Source: Deltaproteobacteria bacterium (GTDB lineage Bacteria; Myxococcota_A; Polyangia; Haliangiales; Haliangiaceae). Taken from it: a DNA stretch of 45,654 nucleotides. The DNA lies in contig JAKQOD010000081.1 in assembly GCA_029565465.1 (NCBI GenBank), positions 1 to 45,654 of the forward strand, written 5' to 3'. Below the pieces are notes generated by a model, which ran no database searches, was not told the origin of the DNA, and saw only the letters and a program-made list of their open reading frames with translations. Shown piece after piece: positions 1 through 8,906 of the stretch (positions are counted from its first letter, which is position 1; each line of letters begins with the position of its first letter). Both the position numbers and the translations under genes were made by a program.

Positions 1-180
1 GCCACCTTACGCCCTCGTTAGCTGCTGGGAGGATCCCGTTGGGCCACGCTTGTGTCGCAGATCGCTGACATCACACCAGAACTTGTGATGAATCGACAGC
101 CGTCACCGTCACCGTCACCAGATCAAGTACACGTACAGCAACACCCTTGAGCTCATTGGGCCCGCGGGCTACAAGGGAGC
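1..180. other. Left-edge non-coding stretch upstream of the methyltransferase
   Basis: No convincing coding region is seen. The frame of the downstream methyltransferase is closed here by stops at about 19 and 148. A short hexamer run, three perfect copies of CGTCAC, lies at 101-118. The last bases before the ATG at 181 contain AAGG (173-176), a weak ribosome binding site. Nothing else stands out. Confidence 0.5.
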
Positions 181-975
181 ATGGCAAGCGACGATTCTCT
201 GAGGAAGACCGTAACGGTGACAGGTGAACCGCGAGACGACGTAACGGAGCGCCTCCTCCGCGACATTCGCCTCGCTGAGTGCCAATGTGTGCTCGACGTG
301 GGCTGCGGTCGCGGCGACGTGACACTGATGGCGGCCCGACTCTTGGGCGATGGTGCAGAGGTCGTAGGCATCGATTGCGACGCAGCCGCGGTCGACGCTG
401 CGAAAAGTCGCGCGCGCGACCTCGGCATCACGAACGTGCGCTTTGCGGTGCTCGACGTTGGCGCGTTGTCCCCGGAGTTTGGGACCTTCGACGCCATCAT
501 CGGGAGGCGCGTGCTAATGTACGTTCCGGATCGCCCTGCGGCGCTTCGTGCGCTCGTCAGCGTTCTTGTTCCAGGCGGAATAGTCGGTTTTCAGGAAGCC
601 GACGGGAGCATGACGCCCGCCCCGCCGGCCCTGTTTCCGCTTCATCTACAGGCGCATCGCTGGATCTGGGACACCGTTGCCCGCGAAGGCGCGACGACTC
701 GGATGGGCTTCGAGCTGCCAGCGCTCTTGGCGTCTGCGGGTCTCATCGTCGAAGGGGTTCGGGCAGAAGCGGTCGTCGAACTGGCCGGACTCCGACAGTT
801 TACGGCTTCAATCGTGAGGATGATGTTGCCTCGCATCGTCGCGCGTGGGGTGAGCACCGCCGAGGAGATCGACGTCGACACGCTTGACGGCCGACTCGCC
901 GACGAGCTCGCGAGGGCTCAGAGCCCCTATCTCGGAGGCATGGCCTTCACCGCGTGGGCACGGAAGCGGCGCTGA
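181..975 (+). CDS. Class I SAM-dependent methyltransferase
   Basis: The 264-residue product has a Rossmann-type methyltransferase core. Motif I, VLDVGCGRGD, is at about residues 38-47. It is followed by an acidic end of strand 2 (VVGIDCD) and an aspartate-containing motif near residue 90 (AVLDVGAL). A later segment reads LVPGGIVGFQEAD, like the post-motif III region of UbiE/Methyltransf_11 enzymes. The length is normal for a free-standing small-molecule methyltransferase. The substrate cannot be read from the sequence. The ATG at 181 has AAGG four bases upstream, so the start is plausible but not strongly marked. The gene is followed by 301 bases without a gene, so it is probably transcribed separately from the chromate transporter. 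Confidence 0.85.
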   Translation: MASDDSLRKTVTVTGEPRDDVTERLLRDIRLAECQCVLDVGCGRGDVTLMAARLLGDGAEVVGIDCDAAAVDAAKSRARDLGITNVRFAVLDVGALSPEFGTFDAIIGRRVLMYVPDRPAALRALVSVLVPGGIVGFQEADGSMTPAPPALFPLHLQAHRWIWDTVAREGATTRMGFELPALLASAGLIVEGVRAEAVVELAGLRQFTASIVRMMLPRIVARGVSTAEEIDVDTLDGRLADELARAQSPYLGGMAFTAWARKRR

Positions 976-1276
976 GGCGGTTACGCGCGCTCCAGGGGCG
1001 CCTGCGCAACGTCGTTTGATCTTGTCCTCAACTCGCACCGCTGCTCTAGATTTGCGGACCGACGCGAAACCGCACTGGGCTACTCGCGCGGAGTCGCAGC
1101 GCTTGGCACGTGTGTTTTCACCATGGTTATTGACCATGGTACGATTTCAAATGGCGACCATGGCGATATCGAAATTCAAAGCAACGTGCTTTGCGGCGAT
1201 GGAGCGAATCACGCCAGCAGCATGAGGTTGTCGCAAGCTAACAACCGCAACACGCTGCGATCGTGTTACCACGCTT
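976..1276. promoter_or_regulatory. Intergenic region with paired palindromes (candidate operator)
   Basis: No gene is supported in these 301 bases. The palindrome ACCATGGT occurs twice, at 1120-1127 and 1133-1140, separated by TATTG. A third CCATGG lies at 1158-1163. Centre-to-centre spacing of the first two is 13 bp, just over one helical turn. The cluster lies about 140 bp before the chromate transporter start. An operator is an inference; no promoter boxes could be assigned with confidence. Confidence 0.35.
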
Positions 1277-2686
1277 ATGCTCATGCCTCCCCACGGCAAC
1301 GTCAGCGCCGATAGCAGCGTCGATCCATCAACGCCGCCGCCCAACGTCTCCTTCGGGGCAGCAGCGCGAGTGTGGGCGCGCATTGGTGCGATTAGCTTTG
1401 GCGGCCCGGCCGGCCAAATCGCATTGATGCATCGTGAGCTGGTCGAAAAACGGCGCTGGGTCGACGAAGCGCGTTTTCTGCACGCACTTAACTACTGCAT
1501 GTTGTTGCCCGGCCCCGAAGCGCAACAGTTGGCGATCTATATTGGCTGGCTGTTACACCGTCGGCTCGGCGGCTTAGTCGCAGGCGCACTCTTCGTATTG
1601 CCTGGCTTCGTTGCCATGCTTGGCCTCAGCATGCTGTATGTCGGGGTTGGTGATGTCAGCGTCGTGGCCGGTGCATTCTTTGGCTTGCGCGCTGCCGTAC
1701 TCGCGCTGGTTGTCGAAGCAATTGTGCGCATTGCCAAACGCGCGCTTAAAGGCAATTTTCATATCGCCATCGCAGTAGCAGCGTTTGTTGCACTGTTCGC
1801 ATTGAACATCGCGTTCCCGATTATCATTGCTGCAGCCGCGCTGCTGGGCTTTGCTGCAACCCGCTTTCTCCCTCAATGGCTACCGGCCCCACCAGCGCCC
1901 ACGGCAACCGCGCAAGCCAGCACCGTCGTCGACGCCATGGCCGCGCGTGGCGAACTCGAACACACCACGCCGCATACACGACGCGCGTTGACCGCACTCG
2001 CCATTGGCCTCGCAGCCTGGGCCTTGCCGTTTGCACTCGTCGCAGCGATCAGCGACACCCACAATGTGTACTTCGCGCAAGCGACGTTCTTCAGCAAGAC
2101 CGCCGTTGTCACCTTCGGCGGTGCCTACGCTGTGTTGTCCTACATCGCGCAACGCGCCGTGAGCTTGCATTGGCTTGCGCCCAACGAAATGCTGGTCGGA
2201 CTTGGCCTCGCCGAAACAACGCCCGGCCCTCTCATCATGGTGGTGCAGTTCATCGCGTACGTAGGCGCTTACCGCCATCCCGGCGGTCTGCCGCCGATCG
2301 TCGCCGGCTTACTCGGTTCGGCGATCACCGTGTGGGTCACCTTCGTGCCGTGCTTTTTGTGGATCTTCCTCGGCGCTCCGTACATCGAACGCTTGCGCGA
2401 CAATCGCGCACTCCACGGCGCCATGTCGTGCATCACGGCGGCTGTCGTCGGCGTAATCGCTAATCTCGCCTTGTGGTTTGGCATCGCAACCATCTTTAAG
2501 GTCGTTCATCCTCACAGCTTCGGCCCAGTGCACCTCCTGCTGCCCGACATCACATCCGTGCACTGGCCGGCCCTCGCCATCACCGCCGTCGCACTCGTCG
2601 CCACTCTGCGCTTTCACCTTGGCACGATCAAGATGCTCGCTTTGTGTGCCGGCCTTGGTATCGCGTGGCAGCTGCTGCTTAGCTAG
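1277..2686 (+). CDS. chrA: Chromate transporter, long-chain CHR family
   Basis: The 469-residue integral membrane protein has the two-domain layout of long-chain CHR transporters, which export chromate from the cytoplasm. The N-terminal half carries the signature stretch ISFGGPAGQIALMH followed by LLPGPEAQQLAIYIGW. The C-terminal half repeats the pattern with VVTFGGAYAVLSYIAQ and AETTPGPLIMVVQFIAY. Ten or more hydrophobic helices can be picked out. A roughly 50-residue polar linker near residues 205-245 separates the halves. Two ATGs, 1277 and 1283, are possible starts and neither has a clear ribosome binding site. No chrB-like regulator is nearby. The paired palindromes at 1120-1140 are the only visible candidate control site. 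Confidence 0.93.
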   Translation: MLMPPHGNVSADSSVDPSTPPPNVSFGAAARVWARIGAISFGGPAGQIALMHRELVEKRRWVDEARFLHALNYCMLLPGPEAQQLAIYIGWLLHRRLGGLVAGALFVLPGFVAMLGLSMLYVGVGDVSVVAGAFFGLRAAVLALVVEAIVRIAKRALKGNFHIAIAVAAFVALFALNIAFPIIIAAAALLGFAATRFLPQWLPAPPAPTATAQASTVVDAMAARGELEHTTPHTRRALTALAIGLAAWALPFALVAAISDTHNVYFAQATFFSKTAVVTFGGAYAVLSYIAQRAVSLHWLAPNEMLVGLGLAETTPGPLIMVVQFIAYVGAYRHPGGLPPIVAGLLGSAITVWVTFVPCFLWIFLGAPYIERLRDNRALHGAMSCITAAVVGVIANLALWFGIATIFKVVHPHSFGPVHLLLPDITSVHWPALAITAVALVATLRFHLGTIKMLALCAGLGIAWQLLLS

Positions 2687-2764
2687 CCCGATATATTCCG
2701 CCGACGCTGCGAACGGCCAAGCCCAACGTTTCGGCGCTGCTGCGTTAGCGTTACAATCGCTGGC

Positions 2765-3772
2765 GTGACGACGTTTCCAACCAAGTTTGACAGCGTGCTC
2801 GATCTGGCGCGACTGCCTTGGTTTTCGGTGGTCGACGGCGAGCTGCGTGCCAATGCTGCGGTGGGGCCGGTGATCGATATCCACACGCACGTGGCGATGA
2901 CGAACTTCGTCAAACTCAAAGTCGACGTGTTCAAAGCAACACCAACGATAAAGCATTATCTGCCAACCGATCGCCCGTTCGATCTCGAGGTGTATGCCAA
3001 TCGCAACTTCGACGAGAAATCGCTGCGCCGGCTCAAGTTCGACGTTTCGCTATTAACGCTCACCGGTCGCGGCATGCGCACGACACACACCGCGCCTAAT
3101 CTGCTGCGTGACATGGATCTGCTTGGCATTACCCAAGCTGTGTTGCTGCCGTACGACATGAGCTGGGGCGCATCCAACGCCGCCGTCGCGCTGCGCGTCG
3201 GCAAACAGTTCCCACGCATCTTGCCATTCGGCTCGGTACACCCCAAAGCGAAAGACGTCGACGGCAAACTCGCTGCACAAAAAGCCGGCGGCGCACGCGG
3301 CATCAAGCTGCATCCCAACGGCCAATTCATTGCGCCTGATCATCCTAAGACGGTGCACTTGTGCGGCCGCTGCGGTGCACATGGCTTACCGATCTTGTTT
3401 CACTGCGGCCCGGCCGGCATCGAGCCCAAGGCGGCGCAAGACCGCAGCCAAGTGTATCGCTATGAAAAGGTGCTCAGCGAGTTTCCCGATACCACATTTA
3501 TTCTCGGCCATTGCGGCGCCATGCAAGTTGACCAGGCTGTCCGGTTTGCGGACAAACACCCCAACGCTTGGTACGACTTGTCGTGCCTAGGCCTCGACGG
3601 CATGCGGCAAGTTTTCGAACATGTGCCACACGAGCGCATCATGTACGGCACCGATTGGCCGTTCTATCATCAGAGCCTGACGCTGGCTCGCACGCTGATA
3701 CTCACCGACGGCAAGGACGCCTTGCGCCGCGCGGTGTTGCACGACAATGCCCAACGCTTGCTGGGCTTGTAG
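2765..3772 (+). CDS. Amidohydrolase-2 family metal-dependent hydrolase
   Basis: The 335-residue protein fits the TIM-barrel amidohydrolase 2 family (decarboxylase/hydrolase type). Metal-ligand motifs appear in the expected order: DIHTHV near residue 39, GIKLHPNG near residue 180, LFHCGPAG near residue 217, LGHCGAM near residue 247 and YGTDWPF near residue 295. The C-terminus ends NAQRLLGL, typical of the family. The start is the GTG at 2765. It is preceded by a 78-bp gap after the chromate transporter and could be in the same transcript. The true substrate is unknown; relatives act on aromatic acids and cyclic amides. No signal peptide is seen, so it is probably cytoplasmic. Confidence 0.85.
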   Translation: MTTFPTKFDSVLDLARLPWFSVVDGELRANAAVGPVIDIHTHVAMTNFVKLKVDVFKATPTIKHYLPTDRPFDLEVYANRNFDEKSLRRLKFDVSLLTLTGRGMRTTHTAPNLLRDMDLLGITQAVLLPYDMSWGASNAAVALRVGKQFPRILPFGSVHPKAKDVDGKLAAQKAGGARGIKLHPNGQFIAPDHPKTVHLCGRCGAHGLPILFHCGPAGIEPKAAQDRSQVYRYEKVLSEFPDTTFILGHCGAMQVDQAVRFADKHPNAWYDLSCLGLDGMRQVFEHVPHERIMYGTDWPFYHQSLTLARTLILTDGKDALRRAVLHDNAQRLLGL

Positions 3773-3874
3773 ACGATCGCAACCAGCTGTGACAGTTCGC
3801 CGCACTTGTGCGACAACAAAACAAGCCCGGCATTTTGTTTTCGGTTGTGCTCGGCAGGCAAACAAGTCTACGCC

Positions 3875-4843
3875 ATGACCATGAGCCGCTGCCGTATTGC
3901 AATCGTTTGTCTCATGGCTGCGTTCGCCAGCTGCAAATCGAAAAACTCCGCACCAAGCACGGCAGCCCCGAGCACGGCAGCGCCGAGCGCGCCAACCGCA
4001 GCGGTCCAACCGAAAACGGAACCACCACCGGTAGCTAAGTTACCAGCGCCCAAACCTCCGGAACGAATTCCAGTTGCGTTTGTGCTTACCGCTGGCGCCG
4101 AAGTTGTGGATTTCGCAGGACCGTGGGGCGTGTTTGAATACGTCTTCCCTCCTGGTTATGAAGGCCCTGCGTTTCAGTTGTACACAGTGGCCGAAACCGC
4201 TGCTCCGCTTAAAGTGTCAGGCGGCATGACCATCGTGCCAGACTATACATTTGCGAATGCGCCGGCACCTAAAGTGATCGTTGTGCCAGCTCAAGAGCTG
4301 GACCCATCCGCCGCCGAAATCGCGTGGTTGCAAAAGGCGGCACCTGCGACCGACCTCACGATGTCGGTTTGTAACGGCGCCTTCGTGCTCGGCCATGCAG
4401 GCTTACTCAATGGCAAAAGAGCCACCTCTCACCACAACGGCTATGCATTGTTCGCAGCAACATTTCCTGAAGTCAAAGTGCAACGCGGCGCTCGCTATGT
4501 AGACGCCGACGGGGTTGCTACTGCTGGCGGGCTCACCTCGGGCATTGATCTCGCATTGCATGTCGTTGAGCGCTACTTCGGGCGTGCACTAGCGGAAGAA
4601 ACGGCGACTGCGTTGGAATACCAAGGCCAAGGTTGGAAGGATGCCAACTCCAACGTTGCATTCGCGCAAAAGCCAGTTTCCACGCCAGACCACCCCATCT
4701 GCCCAGTATGCGAAATGGAAGTGGACAAAGCGACGGCGATGCACAGCACCTACCGAGGCGAAACCATCTACTTCTGCTCGGATAGCGACAAAGCGACGTT
4801 TGATAAGTCGCCAGAGCGTTTCGTTGAAAGCAAAGCGCCGTGA
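3875..4843 (+). CDS. DJ-1/PfpI-like lipoprotein with C-terminal YHS domain
   Basis: The preferred start is the ATG at 3875 (322 residues), because a signal peptide begins there and ends at a lipobox-like AFASC; ATG 3881 is an alternative. After a Ser/Ala/Pro spacer comes a DJ-1/PfpI (class I amidotransferase-like) domain. Its nucleophile elbow reads SVCNGAFVLGHAGLL, with the reactive Cys at about residue 166, followed by RATSHH. This resembles the amidotransferase-like sensor half of some AraC regulators, but no DNA-binding domain follows. Instead the C-terminus is a YHS domain (about residues 274-318) with CPVCEMEV and FCSDSDKATF, a candidate metal site. Lys follows the lipidated Cys; in Myxococcus such a residue has been linked to extracellular-matrix sorting. 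The in-frame extension to 3806 is unlikely to be translated. Confidence 0.8.
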   Translation: MTMSRCRIAIVCLMAAFASCKSKNSAPSTAAPSTAAPSAPTAAVQPKTEPPPVAKLPAPKPPERIPVAFVLTAGAEVVDFAGPWGVFEYVFPPGYEGPAFQLYTVAETAAPLKVSGGMTIVPDYTFANAPAPKVIVVPAQELDPSAAEIAWLQKAAPATDLTMSVCNGAFVLGHAGLLNGKRATSHHNGYALFAATFPEVKVQRGARYVDADGVATAGGLTSGIDLALHVVERYFGRALAEETATALEYQGQGWKDANSNVAFAQKPVSTPDHPICPVCEMEVDKATAMHSTYRGETIYFCSDSDKATFDKSPERFVESKAP

Positions 4844-4935
4844 ATAGTTACGTGCCAGAAATGGTCTTTGGGAAATTGCCGCCCTTGTGTTAATGACTTC
4901 GCGTGTTGAACAAGACCGTCCGTCAACGTCCTGCC

Positions 4936-5952
4936 ATGAAACATAGTCTCTTGGTCGCCGCACTGCTCAGCGGTAGTTGTGGCAGCAGTTCAGCCAGCGT
5001 CGATGCGAGTGCCACGATTGATACGGCGCCTGCCTGCACCGGTGGCGTGCAAACCGTCGCCGACCCAGTCGACGCACCGTACGGAATGGCGCTGAGTGCC
5101 ACCGATGTTTATTGGACCACGGCCGTGCTCGATGGCGCCAAAACCGTGACGAAGTCGCCGCGCACCACAGCGGCGCCGCAAATCGTTGCGAGCACCGCCC
5201 TCGACATCGGCGCGGTTGTCACCGACCGCGCTGGCCAACCTTATTGGATCGAAGCAGCCGCAAGCGATGTGGGCGGTGGCACGATCAAAACTAGTAACAA
5301 CGGCGTCGTCACCACGCTCTTTACCGTTGCGCCTGGCGCGTGGCTCGATTCGTTTGGCATTGCCGTCGACGACACCGCTGTGTATTGGCTGATTCACAAC
5401 ACCGATACGTTTGTCGACCAGGTCTTCGCCGGCGCCAAGAACGGCACTGGGCAACCGCGTTCACTAGGCACGATGGCGCTGCCTTTTGCCACCAACGTCC
5501 GACGAGCCCAAGCTGCTACCGACGGATACTACTGGGGCTACGGTAGTGGCAACATCCTTCGCGTGCCGTTGAACGGTGGTGCCACCACGACCGTGGTCAA
5601 TGAAGCCGATGGCATTGGCGATTTCACCGTTGCAGATACCGGCATTTACTACATCGTGCGCGATACCGGCGGCAGCGTGAAACGCGTGACGCCAACCCCC
5701 ACCCCTCCGCAAACGCTTGCCGCCAACATCGGCGCGCGCTTTGCCATTGCGGTGCAAGGCACAACTATTGCGGTTTCAACATCAGACAACCGGATCCTCA
5801 CGCTGCCAATCGCCGGAGGCCCCCCAACGCTGGTAACCGCAACCGGCGTGACCACTGCTGGCGCGCTAGCGCTCGACGGTGACTACCTGTTTTGGGGCAA
5901 TACCGCAACCCGCACAGCGGGCGGCGCAGTACGGCGCGCTTGCATCCCTTGA
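4936..5952 (+). CDS. Propeller-like lipoprotein
   Basis: The start chosen is the ATG at 4936, which gives a 338-residue protein with a lipobox (LLSGSC) after a short hydrophobic segment. A GTG at 4903 is in frame but would put charged residues before the signal. The mature part has spaced repeats of the pattern Asp-x-(Val/Leu)-Tyr-Trp: DVYWTT, AVYWLI, YYWGYG, GIYYIV and YLFWGN. This is common in secreted beta-propeller proteins of myxobacteria. No catalytic residues are evident. It probably sits at the outer membrane or cell surface. It runs convergent with the cytochrome gene ending at 6012, with only 59 bp between them. Confidence 0.75.
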   Translation: MKHSLLVAALLSGSCGSSSASVDASATIDTAPACTGGVQTVADPVDAPYGMALSATDVYWTTAVLDGAKTVTKSPRTTAAPQIVASTALDIGAVVTDRAGQPYWIEAAASDVGGGTIKTSNNGVVTTLFTVAPGAWLDSFGIAVDDTAVYWLIHNTDTFVDQVFAGAKNGTGQPRSLGTMALPFATNVRRAQAATDGYYWGYGSGNILRVPLNGGATTTVVNEADGIGDFTVADTGIYYIVRDTGGSVKRVTPTPTPPQTLAANIGARFAIAVQGTTIAVSTSDNRILTLPIAGGPPTLVTATGVTTAGALALDGDYLFWGNTATRTAGGAVRRACIP

Positions 5953-6011
5953 AGACGTTCGACAGTTGCGACCTCGGCGGCCCGGCTTGCGCATGTACCG
6001 CAACGCCCGAG

Positions 6012-7325
6012 CTATTTGTGCGCTGCAGTTTGCAATATATAGTCAGCGACGTGGCGCAGCTTTTCTTTGCCAAGCACTTCGAACGGTGGCATCTGCGGAA
6101 AGCCTTCGCGTTTTTTGCCTGGTGCCATCGCCCACGTCACAATGCCATCCGGGTTGCCGGCGTAGATGTTGGCAATCTCCGTGAGCGGCGGGCCAATCAA
6201 GCGCTCATCGCGGGCATGACACGCCATGCAGTTAGCTTCAAATATTGGTTGGCCGACGCTACGCCCACTGGCTTCTAGTTCACTGCGCAGCCGTGCGTTA
6301 AACGCAGCCTGTGAACTGTCGGAGTTCCATTGCTCAGTTGCGTTAGCGATGGCACGTTGATGTGGCGCGAGGCGAATCTTGCGATAGGCGTGCCGCCCCA
6401 TGGCCATACATAGAACCGTCGCTGTCAATAGCACCGATATTTCCAGCAGCCGGGTGCGGTGCGCCAGCGGCTCTTTGAGTTCAAGCCACATCATGCTGAT
6501 GGGCGCTAATGAGATCACTGCGCCGATAAGCACCGTGGCGAGGACTGCAGTATTGAGCCCATCGGCTGGCAACGTGAGCAGAATCGTTGGCCCAATCACG
6601 TACTGTCCCAAGGAAGTGCCGAACGCAATGCGATAGAAGAAGCGGCGAATGTTCGGTGCAGTGAGCGTTTCAAACCCGGCCTGCTGCACAAATTTTTCAC
6701 GGCCGAAATAGCCAACCCCGAAGAGACTGGTCAAGATCAGCGACGCCGACATGAAATGAAAGTACCGCGGCAACACGGCCGGCAGCCACACGGCATCCCA
6801 CAGCCCGGCAACCGACGACCAGCGCTCAGGCATCATCATCAGCGAAACGTTAGCCAAAAAAACCAGTGGCACAAAAAGCAACAGTGCCACCGCGACGCCT
6901 GCAATTGCCAAGTGCAACCTAGGCCGGTGCGCCAGCCGCACCCACGTGTATTTGTGCACGTACAACAATACAAACGCGCCAGCGATTACTGGCACCAATG
7001 CAATCCAGGCCATTCCGGTAAGAGCATTGGCCGTGTAGAAGTGCACAGTGTAAAGCACGTTGATCAAAAGCAGCGGGGCTACACCAAGCACCACGGCCAT
7101 ACTCTTATTGACAGTAAGCGTTTGCGCCACTGCACGCGCAAGCACCGCATAGTCCGGTCGCCGCCGACTCCACAGTTGCAGCAAGAAAACATACACAGCA
7201 CCGCCGACCGTCAGATTGACAAAAAGGATATGGGCAATGAAAGCAACGATGAGCAGTGGTTCAAGATAGAAACCATCGGCAGGCAACGGCAACGGAATAT
7301 CGCGAGGCACAGGTACGGGCAGCAT
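6012..7325 (-). CDS. Cytochrome bd-like membrane subunit with C-terminal haem c domain (second of pair)
   Basis: The 437-residue protein has about eight to nine transmembrane helices and then a soluble cytochrome c domain. The first helix reads AHILFVNLTVGGA, close to the haem-ligand helix of CydA (HFLFVPLTLG), so this is a CydA-like fold rather than a standard CydB. The haem c site is CMACH at residues 366-370, and MPPF downstream supplies a candidate axial Met. The gene follows its partner with an 18-bp gap, so they are surely co-transcribed. Fusion of haem c to the quinol-oxidase scaffold suggests electrons pass through, or enter from, a periplasmic cytochrome. Whether oxygen or another acceptor is reduced cannot be told from sequence. 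Confidence 0.75.
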   Translation of the reverse strand: MLPVPVPRDIPLPLPADGFYLEPLLIVAFIAHILFVNLTVGGAVYVFLLQLWSRRRPDYAVLARAVAQTLTVNKSMAVVLGVAPLLLINVLYTVHFYTANALTGMAWIALVPVIAGAFVLLYVHKYTWVRLAHRPRLHLAIAGVAVALLLFVPLVFLANVSLMMMPERWSSVAGLWDAVWLPAVLPRYFHFMSASLILTSLFGVGYFGREKFVQQAGFETLTAPNIRRFFYRIAFGTSLGQYVIGPTILLTLPADGLNTAVLATVLIGAVISLAPISMMWLELKEPLAHRTRLLEISVLLTATVLCMAMGRHAYRKIRLAPHQRAIANATEQWNSDSSQAAFNARLRSELEASGRSVGQPIFEANCMACHARDERLIGPPLTEIANIYAGNPDGIVTWAMAPGKKREGFPQMPPFEVLGKEKLRHVADYILQTAAHK

Positions 7326-7343
7326 AGGAACTCCTTTGATACT

Positions 7344-8777
7344 TTATTGGGCGATGATCAACGTGCCGTCGGCGAGCCGGCGCGGACGAGGCAGAACCAT
7401 CACGCCATCGCGTTGGGCGCCATTGATGGTATCGGCATGGTTTTGCAGGTACACGAGATAGGTTGCCAACGCCTTGCGCTCAGGGCCGTTGCCTGGGAAT
7501 GGCGGCATATACGGTCGCGCGTTGTGCATCATCCCGATGTAGGCATCGAGTGCGCTGACGCTCCATGGTTGGTTGCCATACATGTTTGCAACCACTGCGC
7601 GAATTCCGTTGATGCCGTCGACGGTGTGGCATCGCGTGCACGTCAAGTTGAAGACCTCGCGGCCGGCTTCGACTTCGTTATCCGACGTAATCTGGCGCAC
7701 CCGCGTATACGTTGCATGGGCCAAGACGCCATCACGCTGCAAAATCGGGTAGTCAGCCTTGCGAAAACCGTTGGAATACAAGTAGCCGGGAATCGCGTAC
7801 GGTTTGCGCGTGAACTCGCGCACGCGCTCAAACGTGCCGAGCAATAAGATCGCTAAGAGCGCAGGCACAAGCAAGACGACGCGTGGCAACGTGCGTGGCG
7901 CCAACCGTGCCCACAAAGCGATCAATCCGATTGCAACTACCGCACCTACCAACACGGTGATCGCTCCGTGCGACCATTGTGCGAGTTGTTGGGTCAGCAG
8001 TGCCACCGGCAGTTGCGCCTTCATCGCGACCGGCACACGTGTTGCGTACCAGTAGCCACCAACCAGACAAAGTGGCATCCAAGCCAACATCCAGCCACCG
8101 ATTGCACGCAACGCCGCCGCTTGAATCTCCGAGCGGCGAGGTGTAACAAATGCAGTCACCACCAATCCAAACGCACCCGCCATGACCATTGCGACCGGCG
8201 TACGAAACGCGAGCTGTGGCAGATAGAGTGGATTCAAAAACCCACTAAGCAGCGTGCGGTCGGTGCCCCATGAGCCCGGGTCCATCATGAAGCTCAAAAT
8301 GGCGACGATGATCGCCATGGTAAGCCACGAAGCCAACGCCAAGCCAAAGCCCAACTTCACATGGCTTACTTTCTTTGTACCCACCCATTTTTTCCATGAC
8401 AGGTAGTACGCCAAGATCAGCACAACTTCGGTGACAAAGACGATCCACTCAGTAAACCATGCCCAAAAGAACACTCTGATGAGACTGCCGATAGCGTATG
8501 GGTTGACGAGTCCCGCTGACAGCCAAATACCCACGCCCGTCAGCGCACCGACGGTGGTGGTTACGAAGAAGAATATCGCAAGCATGCGAAACGCTAAGCG
8601 GTCCCATTGTTGCGCTTGGGTGCCGTCGGTAGCGCGCACGCCGCGCCGCTCAAGATACGCAATGAGTGGAATGCCGCCGACGGCCATCGCGTGATTGATC
8701 ACCACATGCAAGATCGCAATGATTGCGATCAAGCCGCGATTGTTCAGCCAGTCCAAATGAAAGACAGGAAAGTCCAT
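7344..8777 (-). CDS. Cytochrome bd-like subunit I with C-terminal haem c domain (first of pair)
   Basis: The 477-residue membrane protein starts with a CydA-like helix carrying two histidines (AILHVVINHAMAVGG). A later helix, WFTEWIVFVTEVVLILAYY, has glutamates like those lining the CydA proton or quinol site. After about nine helices a cytochrome c domain contains CTRCH at residues 380-384 and YMPPF with a candidate axial Met. Standard CydA proteins lack this tail; tailed relatives exist in the wider bd superfamily. The 129 bp between this start and the RegA-like gene can hold a promoter, though read-through from the two-component genes is possible. The pair probably forms a heterodimer of two CydA-like subunits. 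Confidence 0.78.
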   Translation of the reverse strand: MDFPVFHLDWLNNRGLIAIIAILHVVINHAMAVGGIPLIAYLERRGVRATDGTQAQQWDRLAFRMLAIFFFVTTTVGALTGVGIWLSAGLVNPYAIGSLIRVFFWAWFTEWIVFVTEVVLILAYYLSWKKWVGTKKVSHVKLGFGLALASWLTMAIIVAILSFMMDPGSWGTDRTLLSGFLNPLYLPQLAFRTPVAMVMAGAFGLVVTAFVTPRRSEIQAAALRAIGGWMLAWMPLCLVGGYWYATRVPVAMKAQLPVALLTQQLAQWSHGAITVLVGAVVAIGLIALWARLAPRTLPRVVLLVPALLAILLLGTFERVREFTRKPYAIPGYLYSNGFRKADYPILQRDGVLAHATYTRVRQITSDNEVEAGREVFNLTCTRCHTVDGINGIRAVVANMYGNQPWSVSALDAYIGMMHNARPYMPPFPGNGPERKALATYLVYLQNHADTINGAQRDGVMVLPRPRRLADGTLIIAQ

Positions 8778-8906
8778 GCCGGCCTTCTACGTCGCAAGCG
8801 TCGCCACAACAAGGTGACGCCCCGCCGCGCGACGCTTAACCGCGCGACAAAAGGCTGTCGCGATGTGACACAACGCCGCAGCGCTGCGTCAAGTTGTCGA
8901 CCGTTG

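Noticed and set aside
101-118. CGTCAC hexamer repeated three times
   Set aside because: Too short to carry meaning; no gene or inverted repeat is linked to it.
5953-6011. Possible terminator between the propeller-like lipoprotein and the cytochrome gene
   Set aside because: Only a five-pair stem (TTGCG and CGCAA) without a T run could be found.
6756-7847. 363-codon plus-strand frame across both bd-like genes
   Set aside because: It crosses two real genes antisense, is rich in His, Arg and Gln, and has no recognisable domain.
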